Source of the DNA: Gemmatimonadota bacterium
Lineage (GTDB): Bacteria > Gemmatimonadota > Gemmatimonadetes > Longimicrobiales > Gaopeijiaceae
DNA: 49,493 bases
Reading direction: 5' to 3'
Assembly: GCA_009838975.1 (NCBI GenBank)
Contig: VXQO01000075.1
Span: forward strand, 1 to 49,493
Part shown: piece by piece, positions 1 to 9,286 of the stretch
Position numbering within the stretch: the stretch's first letter is position 1
Layout: every line of letters starts with the position of its first letter
Program-made: the position numbers and the translations under genes
The notes under the pieces: model-generated
Seen by the model: the letters and a program-made list of their open reading frames with translations, nothing else
What the model was told of the DNA's origin: nothing
The model's database searches: none

Positions 1-2
1 CC

Positions 3-992
3 CCGCGCCCCCTCAACATCCTCATCCTGGGCGGCACGGGATTCATCGGCCCCCACCAGGTGCGCTACGCCATGTACCGCGGCCACCAGGTCAGCATCTT
101 CAACCGCGGCCGATCCGCCCCCGACCTCTTCCCCGGCGTGGAGACGCTGATCGGCGACCGCGACGGCCAGATCGACGCCCTGCGCGGGCGCACCTGGGAC
201 GCCGTCATCGACAACAGCGGCTACGTGCCCCGGCACGTGCGCGACACGGCCGAACTCCTCCAGGACTCGGTGGGCCGGTACCTCTTCACTTCGACCGGAT
301 CGGTCTACACCTTCGACCAGGACGAGATCACCGAGGACGGCGAGCTTCTCCCCATCGAAGACCCCGAAAGCGAGGACGTGGACCGCTACTACGGCCCCCT
401 CAAGATCCTCTGCGAGAACGCCGTCACCGACACCTTCAGGGAACGCGGCACCGTCTTCCGCCTGCACGTCGTGGCAGGCCCCGGCGACACGACCGACCGC
501 TTCACCTACTGGCCCGTCCGCATCGACCACGGCGGCGAGGTCATCGCGCCCGGCAGCCCCGACACCCCCGTACAGTACATCGACGTGCGCGACCTGGCCG
601 AGTTCATGATCCTGGCCCTCGAGCGCGACATCGGCGGCACCTTCAATACCGCCGGCCCCGCGCTCGACCCCACCTCGATGGCCGAGTTCCTCTACGGAGT
701 GCGCGCGATCACCAGCGCCCAGCTAGGCTTCACCTGGGTCGACGAGCAGTTCCTGATCGACAGGGAGGCCCGCTTCCAGCTGTGGTATCCCCCGGACAAC
801 GGTCCGTTGCGCGGCATTTCACGGGTACGGTCCCACAAGGCCGTCGCCGCCGGCCTCAAATTCCGGCCGCTGGCGGTCACCGCGCTCGACACGCTGGATT
901 GGTTCAACACCCAGTCCGAAGAGCGGCGCAACCAGCTGCAGCTCAACCTGGACCGTGACCGGCAGATCCTGGAGGAGTGGAAGGCGCGGTAG
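3..992 (+). CDS. NAD-dependent epimerase/dehydratase family protein (5' partial)
   Basis: Extended short-chain dehydrogenase/reductase fold. The reading frame is open from the left edge and begins with a beta strand followed by GGTGFIG at about residues 10-16, the dinucleotide-binding loop, so the true start lies just outside the window. A YYGPLK stretch stands where the catalytic YxxxK of this family is expected. The substrate cannot be told from sequence; sugar-nucleotide epimerases and isoflavone-reductase-like proteins share this pattern. It ends at a TAG 71 bases before the stop of the convergent DUF885 gene. Family call is firm, function is not. Confidence 0.85.
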   Translation, partial: PRPLNILILGGTGFIGPHQVRYAMYRGHQVSIFNRGRSAPDLFPGVETLIGDRDGQIDALRGRTWDAVIDNSGYVPRHVRDTAELLQDSVGRYLFTSTGSVYTFDQDEITEDGELLPIEDPESEDVDRYYGPLKILCENAVTDTFRERGTVFRLHVVAGPGDTTDRFTYWPVRIDHGGEVIAPGSPDTPVQYIDVRDLAEFMILALERDIGGTFNTAGPALDPTSMAEFLYGVRAITSAQLGFTWVDEQFLIDREARFQLWYPPDNGPLRGISRVRSHKAVAAGLKFRPLAVTALDTLDWFNTQSEERRNQLQLNLDRDRQILEEWKAR

Positions 993-1004
993 GGCCGAGT
1001 CACA

Positions 1005-1050
1005 TGTAAGCCGTAGTTGACATTATGTCGACTGTGCTTGACATTCTCCC
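1005..1050 (+). repeat. Terminal-inverted-repeat-like motif (possible IS end footprint)
   Basis: A 46-base stretch starting TGTAAGCCG and containing two copies of TTGACATT spaced 21 bases apart (1017-1024 and 1038-1045). A related stretch lies on the minus strand at 28464-28509 (about 32 of 46 positions identical by eye) and a shorter match starts at 33700. Multiple short repeats behind a TGT terminus resemble ends of IS21-type elements, but no transposase is nearby. Identity as an IS end is inference. Confidence 0.3.
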
Positions 1051-1062
1051 GCGATCCCGCCC

Positions 1063-2886
1063 CTACATCGGGTCCCCATAAAACCGCCACGCCGCCCGAA
1101 AGTCCCTGGACGGCGCCTCGCCCAGAAGCCGCGCCCGCACCATCTCGATGGGCATGCGGCCACCCCGCAGAATCGTGTCGTGGAACTCGCGCTCGGTCAT
1201 CTCGCCGCCGCCGACCAGCTGCTCCTGCAGCGTGCGGATCTGCAGGCCGCCCAGCATGTACGCGGCCTGATACAGCGGCGAATAGTTCCCGTTGAAGGAG
1301 CGGCGCACCTCGGCTGTCGCGTTCGCGGGCTCGTGACCCACGCGCTCGACCAGGAAGGCGATCGCCTCGTCGGGCGTCATCTCGCCCAGGTGAAAGCTCA
1401 GCGAGAAGATGATCCGCGCGGCCCGGTGCATTCGCCAGAAGAGCATCCCGATCCGGTCCTCGGGCGTCGACGGGAACCCCATGTCCCACAGCCGCATCTC
1501 CCAGTAGAGCGCCCATCCCTCGCCCCAGAACGGCGTGCGGAAGAGGTTGCGGTGCGAGTTGTATCGGTCGGTCATGAAGCCCTGCAGGTGATGCCCGGGG
1601 ATCAGCTCGTGGTGAACCGTCGCGCGCGCGAAGTGGATGTTGTTCCCGCGCATGCTCATGCGCTTCTCGTCGTGCGTCATCTCGTCGGTCGGGAACGAGA
1701 CGCGGATGACCTCGCCGCCCAGGAAGAACGGGGCCACGCGCTGACGCTCGGGTGACATCATCTCCAGTTGCCACACTTCATTCGCCAGCGGTGGAAGCGT
1801 CAGCAGGTCACGCTCCTCGAGGAAGTCGACCGCCTCCTGCGCCAGCTCCACGATCAGTTCGGGCTGCCGGCCAGGCTCCACGTGCAGCGTCTTCACGTGC
1901 TCCAGCGCCGCCCGCCAGTCATCCCCGTACCCCAGGTCCCGCGACGCCTCCAGCATGCGCGCGTCGCACCACGCGAACTCGCGCTCGGCGATCGCGATCA
2001 GCTCCTCGGGCGTGTACGGGATCATCTCGTAGATCAGGTCCGCCTCCATGCCGTCGCGCCCGATCGGGTCGCCCACGATCGGCTCCTCCGCGCCCTCCGG
2101 CCAACCGACAATCCGCTCGCGCAGCGTCAGCAGGTAGCGGTCCAGCGCCTCGTCGGCCTCCCCGTACGGCTGCTGGGCCCACCACGTGAAGAGCGGGTCG
2201 TAGCCCTCGTAGTGGCGGTACCAGGCGCCAAGAGCATTCCTGTAGGAATCGAGGAGCCGCACGGCCCGCAGCCCCGTGATCGGCGTCGGGGTTGGCAGCC
2301 CGGCCCCGCCCAGGCCAGCCCCCCCGGCTGCTGCCCCGGACCGCACCGCGCGGTCGGCTTCGTCCACCGCTACGGCCAGCGCGGCCAGGCTCCCCGCGAT
2401 CTGCTGCCCGTCGACCTCCCTGCGCGAATGGCGAATGTCCAGCAACGCTACGATCTCGTCCGCGAACGGGAGCAGGGGGAGCACTTCGGCGACCATCCGC
2501 CCCTCCCGCGCGAGCAACTCCTGGCGATAGCGCACCTCGCTGCTCAGCAGGACGTGGTCGATGCTGCCCTCCACGTCCTCCGGGGCCACCTGGAGCGCAT
2601 CGAGCTCCCTCGTCCACCCCGCCAGAAAACCACGCATGCGTTCGTGGCGCGCTGCCGAGTACGGAATGTCCCCCCACCGCCGCTCCAGCACTGCCAGGTC
2701 GGCGCTGAACCGTTCCACGACCTGTGCCAGGCCGGATTCCTGGAAGGCGGCGACATCCTCGAGGCCCGGGGTGGACGAGCCGGCCTGTCCCGACGTGCTT
2801 CCCGCCGTGACCGCCAGCGATGCCACCGTCCACGGGGCCACCATGATCGAAAAACGACGAAGCGGTCCAAGGCGACTTGTTTTCAC
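1063..2886 (-). CDS. DUF885 family protein, exported metallohydrolase-like
   Basis: About 607 aa. It carries HELIPGHH near residue 425 and GEGWALYWE shortly after, the two signature motifs of DUF885, a family with metallopeptidase-like zinc-binding sequences. The start chosen is GTG at 2886: a good ribosome site (GGAGGG) lies just upstream, and the protein then begins with a basic stretch and a hydrophobic segment, consistent with export. Longer open frame upstream overlaps the divergent RtcB gene and lacks family similarity, so I excluded it. Substrate is unknown; such proteins are abundant in Gemmatimonadota-like genomes. Confidence 0.85.
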   Translation of the reverse strand: MKTSRLGPLRRFSIMVAPWTVASLAVTAGSTSGQAGSSTPGLEDVAAFQESGLAQVVERFSADLAVLERRWGDIPYSAARHERMRGFLAGWTRELDALQVAPEDVEGSIDHVLLSSEVRYRQELLAREGRMVAEVLPLLPFADEIVALLDIRHSRREVDGQQIAGSLAALAVAVDEADRAVRSGAAAGGAGLGGAGLPTPTPITGLRAVRLLDSYRNALGAWYRHYEGYDPLFTWWAQQPYGEADEALDRYLLTLRERIVGWPEGAEEPIVGDPIGRDGMEADLIYEMIPYTPEELIAIAEREFAWCDARMLEASRDLGYGDDWRAALEHVKTLHVEPGRQPELIVELAQEAVDFLEERDLLTLPPLANEVWQLEMMSPERQRVAPFFLGGEVIRVSFPTDEMTHDEKRMSMRGNNIHFARATVHHELIPGHHLQGFMTDRYNSHRNLFRTPFWGEGWALYWEMRLWDMGFPSTPEDRIGMLFWRMHRAARIIFSLSFHLGEMTPDEAIAFLVERVGHEPANATAEVRRSFNGNYSPLYQAAYMLGGLQIRTLQEQLVGGGEMTEREFHDTILRGGRMPIEMVRARLLGEAPSRDFRAAWRFYGDPM

Positions 2887-2974
2887 GGATCCCTCCTCTG
2901 GAAGTACATTGGACGCCCCCTGGGGGCGCGCTCCTGCGACCCTCGTGACGACCGTCCACTTGGACTCTGGACCC

Positions 2975-4183
2975 ATGCAGGTATTCGGGCAACACGAAGC
3001 GCAGACGCTGGGCCAGCTCGCGCGCGTCGCCCAGCGAGCCGAGCACGCCGCCCTCATGGCGGACGGCCATCTGGGATACGTCATGCCGATCGGGGGCGTG
3101 GCGGCGTATCGCAACCGGGTCAGCGTCGCGGGTGTGGGGTTCGACATCGCATGCGGCAACGCCGCGATCCGGACCGACCTGCGGCTGGACGACCTCCGAG
3201 ACCGGCCCGGCGGGCTCCGGCGCGGCCTGGAACGCATCGGCGACCACATCGGCTCCGAGCTGGCATTCGGGGTCGGCGGCACCAACAGGTCACCCGATGC
3301 GCCCTCGGACCACCCGCTGTTCGAGGACTCGGCCTGGGAAGCCGTCCCGGGCAAGCACCGCCGCGCTCTGCGAGACAAGGCCCGCAAGCAGCTGGGCACG
3401 GTGGGGTCGGGCAACCACTACGTGGACGTCTTCGCCGACGAACAGGAGCACATCTGGGTCGGCGTGCATTTCGGTTCACGTGGCTTCGGCCACACCGTCG
3501 CCTCGTCGTTTCTCGCGATCGGCCAGGGGGCCGAATGGGGCACGCGCGTCCGCGAGGCGGAAGTCATCCTCAACCTCGACGCGCCCGTCGGGCACGACTA
3601 TTGGCAGCTCATGAACCTGGCCGGGCGGTACGCGTACGCGGGCCGCGAGTGGGCGGTGCGGAAGGCCGTCGAGATCATTGAAGGACACGAGGTCGAACTG
3701 GTTCACAACCACCACAACTTCGCCTGGAAAGAGGAGCACTTCGGACGGAACTTCGTCGTGGTGCGGAAGGGCGCAACGCCGGCTTTCCCCGGGCAGAAGG
3801 GCTTCGTGGGGGGCTCCATGGGCGACGACGCGGTCATCCTCGAAGGGACGCGCGCCGCCAAACCGGACTCACCGACCGCCGAGCTTCAGGCGACGGCCCT
3901 CTACTCGACCGTCCACGGCGCGGGCCGGGTAATGAGCCGCACCGCCGCACGGGGAAAGCGTCACCGCCGGACGGGCAAGGTGCTCAAACGCGGGAAGGTG
4001 TCCCGCGAGATGATGCACGACTGGGTCGACCGCAAAGGTGTGGTGCTGCGCGGCGGCGGCACGGACGAGAGCCCCCACGTGTATCGAAGGCTGCCCGATG
4101 TGCTGGCCGCCCAGGGGAACACGGTCAAAGTGCTACACACACTCCGGCCGCTGGTGGTGGTCATGGCGGGCGGGGGCCGGTAG
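2975..4183 (+). CDS. rtcB: RtcB family RNA-splicing ligase-like protein
   Basis: RtcB enzymes join RNA 2',3'-cyclic phosphate or 3'-phosphate ends to 5'-OH ends using GTP and Mn2+. Visible motifs are GVGFDIACGN (metal ligands D57 and C60), HFGSRGFGH, HNHHNFAW and STVHGAGRVMSR, whose histidine near residue 314 is the expected guanylylation site. Length, 402 aa, suits the short RtcB-like branch. Start chosen at ATG 2975, where family similarity begins; GTG 2945 is an alternative. Divergent from the DUF885 gene and overlapping the convergent tag gene by 23 bases. It could repair damaged tRNA or other cleaved RNA; the island contains several candidate RNases, but a link is speculative. Confidence 0.88.
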   Translation: MQVFGQHEAQTLGQLARVAQRAEHAALMADGHLGYVMPIGGVAAYRNRVSVAGVGFDIACGNAAIRTDLRLDDLRDRPGGLRRGLERIGDHIGSELAFGVGGTNRSPDAPSDHPLFEDSAWEAVPGKHRRALRDKARKQLGTVGSGNHYVDVFADEQEHIWVGVHFGSRGFGHTVASSFLAIGQGAEWGTRVREAEVILNLDAPVGHDYWQLMNLAGRYAYAGREWAVRKAVEIIEGHEVELVHNHHNFAWKEEHFGRNFVVVRKGATPAFPGQKGFVGGSMGDDAVILEGTRAAKPDSPTAELQATALYSTVHGAGRVMSRTAARGKRHRRTGKVLKRGKVSREMMHDWVDRKGVVLRGGGTDESPHVYRRLPDVLAAQGNTVKVLHTLRPLVVVMAGGGR

Positions 4184-4772
4184 GTGGTGGACATGGCCGT
4201 GCCGCCCCGCCACACTCCGCCCAGCGAAAACACGACACGAGGTGATCGTTCACCATTCCGGCCGCTTGCATGAAGGCGTAGCAGATCGTCGGGCCGACAA
4301 AGCGGAATCCGCGCCGCTTCAGCTCCCTGCTCATCGCCTGTGACGCGGGAGTAGACGCAGGGACTTCATCGAGCCGATGCCACTCGTTGTTGATCTGCAT
4401 CCCTCCAGTAAAGCTCCAGAGTAAGTCGGCGAAGCCCTCGCCGGATTCGCGCAGATCCAGCCACGCCCGGGCGTTGCCGACGGCGGCATGGACCTTGAGC
4501 CGGTTCCGCACGATCCCTTCGTCCGCAAGGAGCGCGGCGACCTTCCGGTCGCCATAGCGGGCCATGCGCTCCGGATCGAAGCCATCGAACGCGCGCCGGT
4601 AGCCCTCGCGCTTCTTCAGGATCGTGTACCAGCTCAGGCCCGCTTGCGCCCCTTCGAGCAGGAGCTGCTCGAAGAGCTGGAGATCGTCCCGAACCGGGAC
4701 ACCCCACTCTTCGTCGTGATAGGCGATGTAGAGTGGATCGTCGTTCACCCAATCACAGCGAATTCGGTCCAT
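4161..4772 (-). CDS. tag: DNA-3-methyladenine glycosylase I
   Basis: Base-excision repair enzyme that removes 3-methyladenine from alkylated DNA. Begins with CDWVNDDPLYIAYHDEEWG, followed by LEGAQAGLSWYTILKKRE and, near the end, VGPTICYAFMQAAGMVNDH, all hallmarks of Tag, including the Cys/His zinc ligands (an early Cys, and a late His with a following Cys). 203 aa compared with about 187 in E. coli; the extra C-terminal residues are proline-rich. ATG 4772 is preceded by GGAGG at correct spacing. Its 3' end overlaps the convergent RtcB gene. Confidence 0.93.
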   Translation of the reverse strand: MDRIRCDWVNDDPLYIAYHDEEWGVPVRDDLQLFEQLLLEGAQAGLSWYTILKKREGYRRAFDGFDPERMARYGDRKVAALLADEGIVRNRLKVHAAVGNARAWLDLRESGEGFADLLWSFTGGMQINNEWHRLDEVPASTPASQAMSRELKRRGFRFVGPTICYAFMQAAGMVNDHLVSCFRWAECGGAARPCPPPTGPRPP

Positions 4773-4815
4773 CCAAGGCCTCCGGGAAGGGCAGGGATTG
4801 CGTCTTTCGGAGCAG

Positions 4816-5547
4816 TCAGCTCCGCGAGAACTGCCGCCGATAGCGGCGAGTCCAAACCGCGATCGCCGGAAGGCCGATTATCGTCGGGAGCATCCAGGGC
4901 AACATGATCATCGGGCCGGCCAGGTCGTAGGAGAAGAAGCGCTGGGCCCCGAAGACCGCGAATGCGGTGTGGAACGCGATGCCGCCACCGATCATCGATC
5001 CCAGGTGAGAGTACAGCCAGCCCATAGGTTCCGCGCCCGGATTACGCATGCGACGCAGCATGTTGGAGCCGGCAACGATACCTACCGGACTCAGCCCGAG
5101 CAGCACGGGCGAGACGGCGGACCAGACCGCGACGGCCAGCACCACGACCAGGGTGCTGCTCGCGATGCACGTCCACGCAAGCGCCTCGTGGAACGGAGTG
5201 CGAAGCGACTCCGGGGCTCTGCGCGTGGCCAGCACCCGGATGCCCTGCCGGACATTCGCGAACGTGACCACGCCGAGGTAGCCGAGGAAGACTGCAATGC
5301 CGTAGAGCTCCGGGTCCTCCGCGAGACCCATGCCCTGACCCATGTACGACACGATTCTGCCGGCCGCCGCGGTCACCGCCGACAGGGTCACGACGTAGGC
5401 CGAGTACGCGTAGACGCGACCTGCCTGCACGTGCAGGCGGCCACCCTTGCGGGCGAACACCGGTACCCAGAACGCGGCGAGTCCCACGAATCCCGTTGCG
5501 ACGTGGACCAGGACGACTGCGTCGAACAGGAGGGTGCTGGTGTTCAT
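4816..5547 (-). CDS. DUF2306-like multi-pass membrane protein
   Basis: 243 aa, with about six to seven hydrophobic segments and an N-terminal stretch reading VLVHVATGFVGLAAFW, then a KGGRLHVQAGRVYAY loop. This His-rich pattern (H..TGF, then H...GR) is typical of DUF2306/cytochrome-b561-like membrane proteins; function unknown. Start taken at ATG 5547 because GGAGGAGAC lies directly upstream; a longer frame from 5571 has no ribosome site. It starts 43 bases downstream of tag on the same strand side but is transcribed first (tag follows it by 43 bases), so the two may share a transcript. Confidence 0.65.
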   Translation of the reverse strand: MNTSTLLFDAVVLVHVATGFVGLAAFWVPVFARKGGRLHVQAGRVYAYSAYVVTLSAVTAAAGRIVSYMGQGMGLAEDPELYGIAVFLGYLGVVTFANVRQGIRVLATRRAPESLRTPFHEALAWTCIASSTLVVVLAVAVWSAVSPVLLGLSPVGIVAGSNMLRRMRNPGAEPMGWLYSHLGSMIGGGIAFHTAFAVFGAQRFFSYDLAGPMIMLPWMLPTIIGLPAIAVWTRRYRRQFSRS

Positions 5548-5953
5548 CGTGTCTCCTCCAGAGTGCGGCACTCGCCGGTGTCGTCGCCGGGAGGCGCCAT
5601 CGTCAGCCGACGATCGAATCGCATCTCACCATCCCGAGCACGGTCCGCTCCGTCGCCTTGTCGGACTCGACGCCGGCGTTCTCCCTGTCGGAGTTCCGCC
5701 GCGCATTCTCGAACATTCGCGGCCCTCGCCACCGAAGCAGGGTTGTCCACGGCAGCCGTCCGTGCGATTCGACCTGTGTTGCGAGCGATCCGGGCTGTTT
5801 CCATCTTTGGACCATCCGACACGCGAAACGCCGTGCTCTACGCCTCATGTGGTCTTCGCGCCGTCGCGCGTGAGGCTGGCAATCTCCGAACCGATCCGCG
5901 CTGCCCGCGCTGAGCGATGCTGAGGGGCCGGAGCCCATGAACGATGCGCCTGT
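5548..5953. other. Intergenic region, no gene seen
   Basis: About 400 bases between the divergent DUF2306-like gene and the NCS2/TRAP operon. Frames here are open but lack ribosome sites, recognisable motifs or coherent composition. It must contain both divergent promoters; I see no convincing consensus boxes or hairpin. Confidence 0.5.
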
Positions 5954-7717
5954 ATGAGACCTGACCAGAGCCTTCGCTACCAAGCCAACGAGTCGCTACG
6001 GCCGCTGGTCGGTGTTGGGCTCGGATCGCAGCTGGCCCTGCTCTCGGTGCATTCCGCGGTGCTACTCCCCACCATCGTCTTCGGGGCCGCCAATGCCGGG
6101 GATTTCCTCATGTGGGCGATCTTCGGCGGCATGCTGGCGTGCGGCATCATCACCGCAGTGCAGGCAGTCCGGCCGGGACAGATCGGCGCCGGATACCAGA
6201 TGCTCCACGGGTGCTCCGCGCCGTTCATCGCGGTATGTGTTGCGGCTCTGGATCAAGGGGGGCCGCCGCTGCTGGCGACTCTGGTCTTCGCGTCGGGGAT
6301 GGTGCATGTGGCATTGTCCCGGCAGCTCGCCCTGTTGCACCGCGTCTTCACCCCGGTGGTGACGGGCACGGTCATCATGCTCCTGCCGGTCACCATCATG
6401 CCCATTGTGTTGCGCATGCTGAACGAGGTGCCGGCCGGTGCCCCGGCCGCGGCCGTCCCTCTGAGCGCGTGTGTGACGATTGCCGTGGCCACCGGGATTC
6501 ACCTGACGGGATCACCCCGACTTCGCCTGTGGGCCCCGTTGGTCGGGCTCGCAGCCGGGTCCGCCGTGGCCACGTTGATGGGGATTTCCGAGTTCGGGGG
6601 CGTGGCCGAGGCGGCGTGGGTCGGATTGCCCGAAGGCCGTCCCCCGGGGCTGGACCTTGGTTTCGGCCCAGCCTTCTGGGCGCTGCTGCCGAGCTTCGTT
6701 TTCATAGCGCTTGTCGGGACCACCAAGGCGGTAGGGGTAGCCGTCGCAACCCAGCGTGTATCCTGGCGAACCCCTCGCGCAGTGGATTTTCGCTCCGTAC
6801 AGGGCGCCGTGGCGGCGGAGGGCGGCGGCAACATCCTTGCAAGCCTGGCGGGTGGGCTCCCCAACACGCTCCACCCCACGCCGATCGCCACGATCGAGAC
6901 CACTGGAGTGGCGTCTCGCAGCGTGGGTCTGTTCGCCGGGCTTGCCCTGATCGCCCTGGCCTGCTTCCCCAAGCTGGTGGCCGTGATCGTCGCAATTCCG
7001 GACGCTGTCGTGGCCGCCGTGATCATCGTCACCCTGTGCACGCTCTTCGTGGTCGGCATGCGCGAGGTGGTTACCGGGAGTCGGAGCAATCCGCGGTCCG
7101 GACTCATCGCGGGGCTCGCGGTCTGGGCAGGCATCGCCATTGAGTTCGACCTGGTCTTCCCGGACTTCTTCAACGACTTCGCCGGTGGACTCCTGAACAA
7201 CGGAATGACCGCAGGCGGCATGCTCGCCATCCTGCTTGTGGGCCTGACGATGCCACGCGCAGCGCGGTTCAGGGGTAGACTCGACGTACGCGAACTGCCG
7301 GCCATCAACGAGTTCATTCGCAGGTTCGCACGCGGCGCTGGCCTGGAGGCGTTGATCGGCCGGATGGAGGCCGCCGCCGAGGAGACCCTGCTGATGCTGG
7401 TGGAGCCTCGCGGTACGGAGAAGGAAAAAGAGGACGACGCGGCGCGAAGCCGGCGCGCACTCCTGCTTACGGCTTCACGAGAAAAAGGGCACGCCGTCCT
7501 GCAATTCAAGGCAACTGCCGCGGGACAGGAGGAGCTGAACCTTCAGGATCGGCTGGCCTGGCTCGGAGATGAGACCGGGAGCGAACTCGAGGAGCAGGCA
7601 ATCTCGCTGCGGCTGCTCCGGCATCTGGCTTCGTCCGTCCGGCACCAGCAATACCACAATGTGGACATTGTCACCCTGAAGGTTGCCGCGGGTCGGCCGG
7701 AGGGTTCGAGGCGTTGA
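5954..7717 (+). CDS. NCS2 (nucleobase/xanthine-type) permease with HATPase-like C-terminal extension
   Basis: Residues 1 to about 440 are a polytopic NCS2/solute carrier 23-type permease: LLSVHSAVLLPTIVFGAA, GAGYQMLHGCSAPF and the helix region LPNTLHPTPIATIETTGVAS. The substrate class is nucleobase-like; the precise one is unknown. Residues about 450-587 are soluble and not part of the transporter: MEAAAEETLLMLVEP resembles the N-box helix of RsbW/SpoIIAB-like HATPase domains, and LRLLRHLASSVRHQQY near the end resembles their C-terminal LxLVRxLAxxxxY helix, but the glycine boxes are weak. It is the first gene of an operon with TRAP genes, ending one base before the DctP start codon. Confidence 0.8.
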   Translation: MRPDQSLRYQANESLRPLVGVGLGSQLALLSVHSAVLLPTIVFGAANAGDFLMWAIFGGMLACGIITAVQAVRPGQIGAGYQMLHGCSAPFIAVCVAALDQGGPPLLATLVFASGMVHVALSRQLALLHRVFTPVVTGTVIMLLPVTIMPIVLRMLNEVPAGAPAAAVPLSACVTIAVATGIHLTGSPRLRLWAPLVGLAAGSAVATLMGISEFGGVAEAAWVGLPEGRPPGLDLGFGPAFWALLPSFVFIALVGTTKAVGVAVATQRVSWRTPRAVDFRSVQGAVAAEGGGNILASLAGGLPNTLHPTPIATIETTGVASRSVGLFAGLALIALACFPKLVAVIVAIPDAVVAAVIIVTLCTLFVVGMREVVTGSRSNPRSGLIAGLAVWAGIAIEFDLVFPDFFNDFAGGLLNNGMTAGGMLAILLVGLTMPRAARFRGRLDVRELPAINEFIRRFARGAGLEALIGRMEAAAEETLLMLVEPRGTEKEKEDDAARSRRALLLTASREKGHAVLQFKATAAGQEELNLQDRLAWLGDETGSELEEQAISLRLLRHLASSVRHQQYHNVDIVTLKVAAGRPEGSRR

Positions 7718-7718
7718 G

Positions 7719-8744
7719 ATGCTGAGACTGCCACGAATGGGTATCGCGGCGGTGACTCCCGTCCTGCTCGCCGGGCTCTCTGCCTGCTCTCCCGTCCCGC
7801 AGGGCGATGGCAACGAGGGGGGGAGAAAGTCTCTGATCCTGGCGCACCCGTTGCCCCCGCTCGCTCCCCCCAGAACCGGAGTCATCGTTCCGTTCGCTCA
7901 ACGGCTGGCGGAAGTGTCCGGCGGCAGGCTCACGGTGGAAGAGTACATGGGGGGTGCCATCGGCAGCGATGCCCGCAGGTACTACCCCATGTTGCTCGAG
8001 GGGGTGGCGGACATAGCCCTGGTAGTTCCGGGATACACGGCCACAACGTTCCCCAGAACGGCGTTGAGCACATTTCCAGGCGTGTGCGACAGCCCAGTCG
8101 ACTGTACGGCCGCCCTGCAACGTGGCCTTGCGGTCCTGGAGGACGACTACAACGCGAGGATCCTGGCGATGTGGTCCCCCGGTCCGCCGGTGCTCCTCAC
8201 CCGCGACAGGCCAGTGCGCAGGGTGGAGGATATTCGCGGCCTCAAGTTGCGCGTGCCATCGGCGATCGAGATGCCCTTCCTGGAGGCCCTGGGAGCGACG
8301 CCGCTGCAGCAGCCGGTCACGGAAGTCTACCAGAGTCTCCAGACAGGCGTGATCGACGGAATCGTGATACCGGCGGGGGGCATACCCGCCTTTCGGTTGA
8401 ACGAGGTGGCCTCGTTTCTCACTACCTGGATGCCTCTTTCCGCAACTCCGGTTACGCTGCTGATGAACCGAGGCGCCTACGACCTCCTCACGCCGCAGGA
8501 ACGGAGATGGGTGGACGAGGCATCGGGTGCCCGGCTGTCGGAGTCCGGGGGTCAGGCCTTCGAACTCGCCACTGCCCGCGGTCTGGGGTTCGCCCGTGAA
8601 TCGGGCATCGAGATCATCGATCTCTCCGACAGCGAAAAAGCGCGATTCCTGGGAGCGGTCGGGGACGTCTACGAAGCGGAACTCTCCCGCAGGATCGGTG
8701 ATGCGACGGTGGCCGAAATTCTTGCCGAGTTGAGCGGTAGTTGA
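7719..8744 (+). CDS. TRAP transporter substrate-binding lipoprotein (DctP family)
   Basis: 341 aa periplasmic binding protein. Signal peptide ends in a lipobox LSAC, so it is probably membrane-anchored by lipidation. Family features: KSLILAHPLPP start of the mature domain, FAQRLAEVSGGRLTVEEY, then ADIALVVPGY, VRRVEDIRGLKLRVPS and LEALGATPLQQPVTEVYQSLQTGVIDGI, the conserved DctP core with the substrate-contacting Arg in KLRVP. ATG 7719 follows the NCS2 stop by one base. Ligand unknown; organic acids are usual. Followed without gap by DctQ and DctM. Confidence 0.92.
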   Translation: MLRLPRMGIAAVTPVLLAGLSACSPVPQGDGNEGGRKSLILAHPLPPLAPPRTGVIVPFAQRLAEVSGGRLTVEEYMGGAIGSDARRYYPMLLEGVADIALVVPGYTATTFPRTALSTFPGVCDSPVDCTAALQRGLAVLEDDYNARILAMWSPGPPVLLTRDRPVRRVEDIRGLKLRVPSAIEMPFLEALGATPLQQPVTEVYQSLQTGVIDGIVIPAGGIPAFRLNEVASFLTTWMPLSATPVTLLMNRGAYDLLTPQERRWVDEASGARLSESGGQAFELATARGLGFARESGIEIIDLSDSEKARFLGAVGDVYEAELSRRIGDATVAEILAELSGS

Positions 8745-9286
8745 GGGCCTTCCGGCTGGAGCCCGGTCGGGATCGCAGTCGCGTCCTGCGGGTGCTTCAA
8801 AGGGGTGTGATCGCCACCTGCGCCGTCGCCGGAGGCGGGGCGCTGCTGCTGCTCGTGGGTCTGACCGTGGCCGAGGTCGTGGCGCGCCATCTCTTCCAGG
8901 CTCCCTTACCGGGCGTGGAGGATGTCGCCTCCATGGGGCTGACGGTGCTCGTTGCGGCCGCGGTGGTTTGCGCGGCCCAGAACCAGGCACATGTGTCGGT
9001 CGACCTCATCGGACGCGTGGCCGGCGGTGTCTTCGCCCGCGTGACCGATGTGCCCGCAAGGCTCGTGGGGGCGATCGCCGCCGCGCTCGCGGCGTTCGCC
9101 CTTTTCGCCAAGGGCGGCTGCGGGACCGAGTGCGGCGAGGTCACCGGAACGATCGCCATCGTGCACACGCCGTTCTACTACGCGCTGGGTGTGTCGATGG
9201 CGACATGCTCACTGTTGCTTGCGTACCAACTCATTCGCCGAACCGCTGCGCCTAACGCGGACGAACGGCGAGGCCCGGGCGACTGA
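8741..9286 (+). CDS. TRAP transporter small permease (DctQ family)
   Basis: 181 aa, four hydrophobic segments, including LTVAEVVARHLFQAPLPGVE, the helix and loop typical of DctQ. The start is TTG at 8741, overlapping the DctP stop codon by four bases (TTGA), which suggests translational coupling. It partners with the large permease whose ATG overlaps its own stop. An interior loop is cysteine-rich (GGCGTECGE), which is unusual but may only reflect a periplasmic disulphide. Confidence 0.88.
   Translation: MRAFRLEPGRDRSRVLRVLQRGVIATCAVAGGGALLLLVGLTVAEVVARHLFQAPLPGVEDVASMGLTVLVAAAVVCAAQNQAHVSVDLIGRVAGGVFARVTDVPARLVGAIAAALAAFALFAKGGCGTECGEVTGTIAIVHTPFYYALGVSMATCSLLLAYQLIRRTAAPNADERRGPGD

Noticed and set aside
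692-1774. Long minus-strand frame across the epimerase end and DUF885
   Set aside because: Arg/Ala/Gly-rich shadow of DUF885 codons in another frame.
2887-3414. Longer start for the DUF885 gene
   Set aside because: The extra frame is antisense to RtcB and lacks family similarity; the GTG at 2886 has a good ribosome site and signal-like N-terminus.
1768-3681. Long plus-strand frame antisense to DUF885 and running into RtcB in another frame
   Set aside because: Composition typical of a shadow in GC-rich DNA; no motifs.
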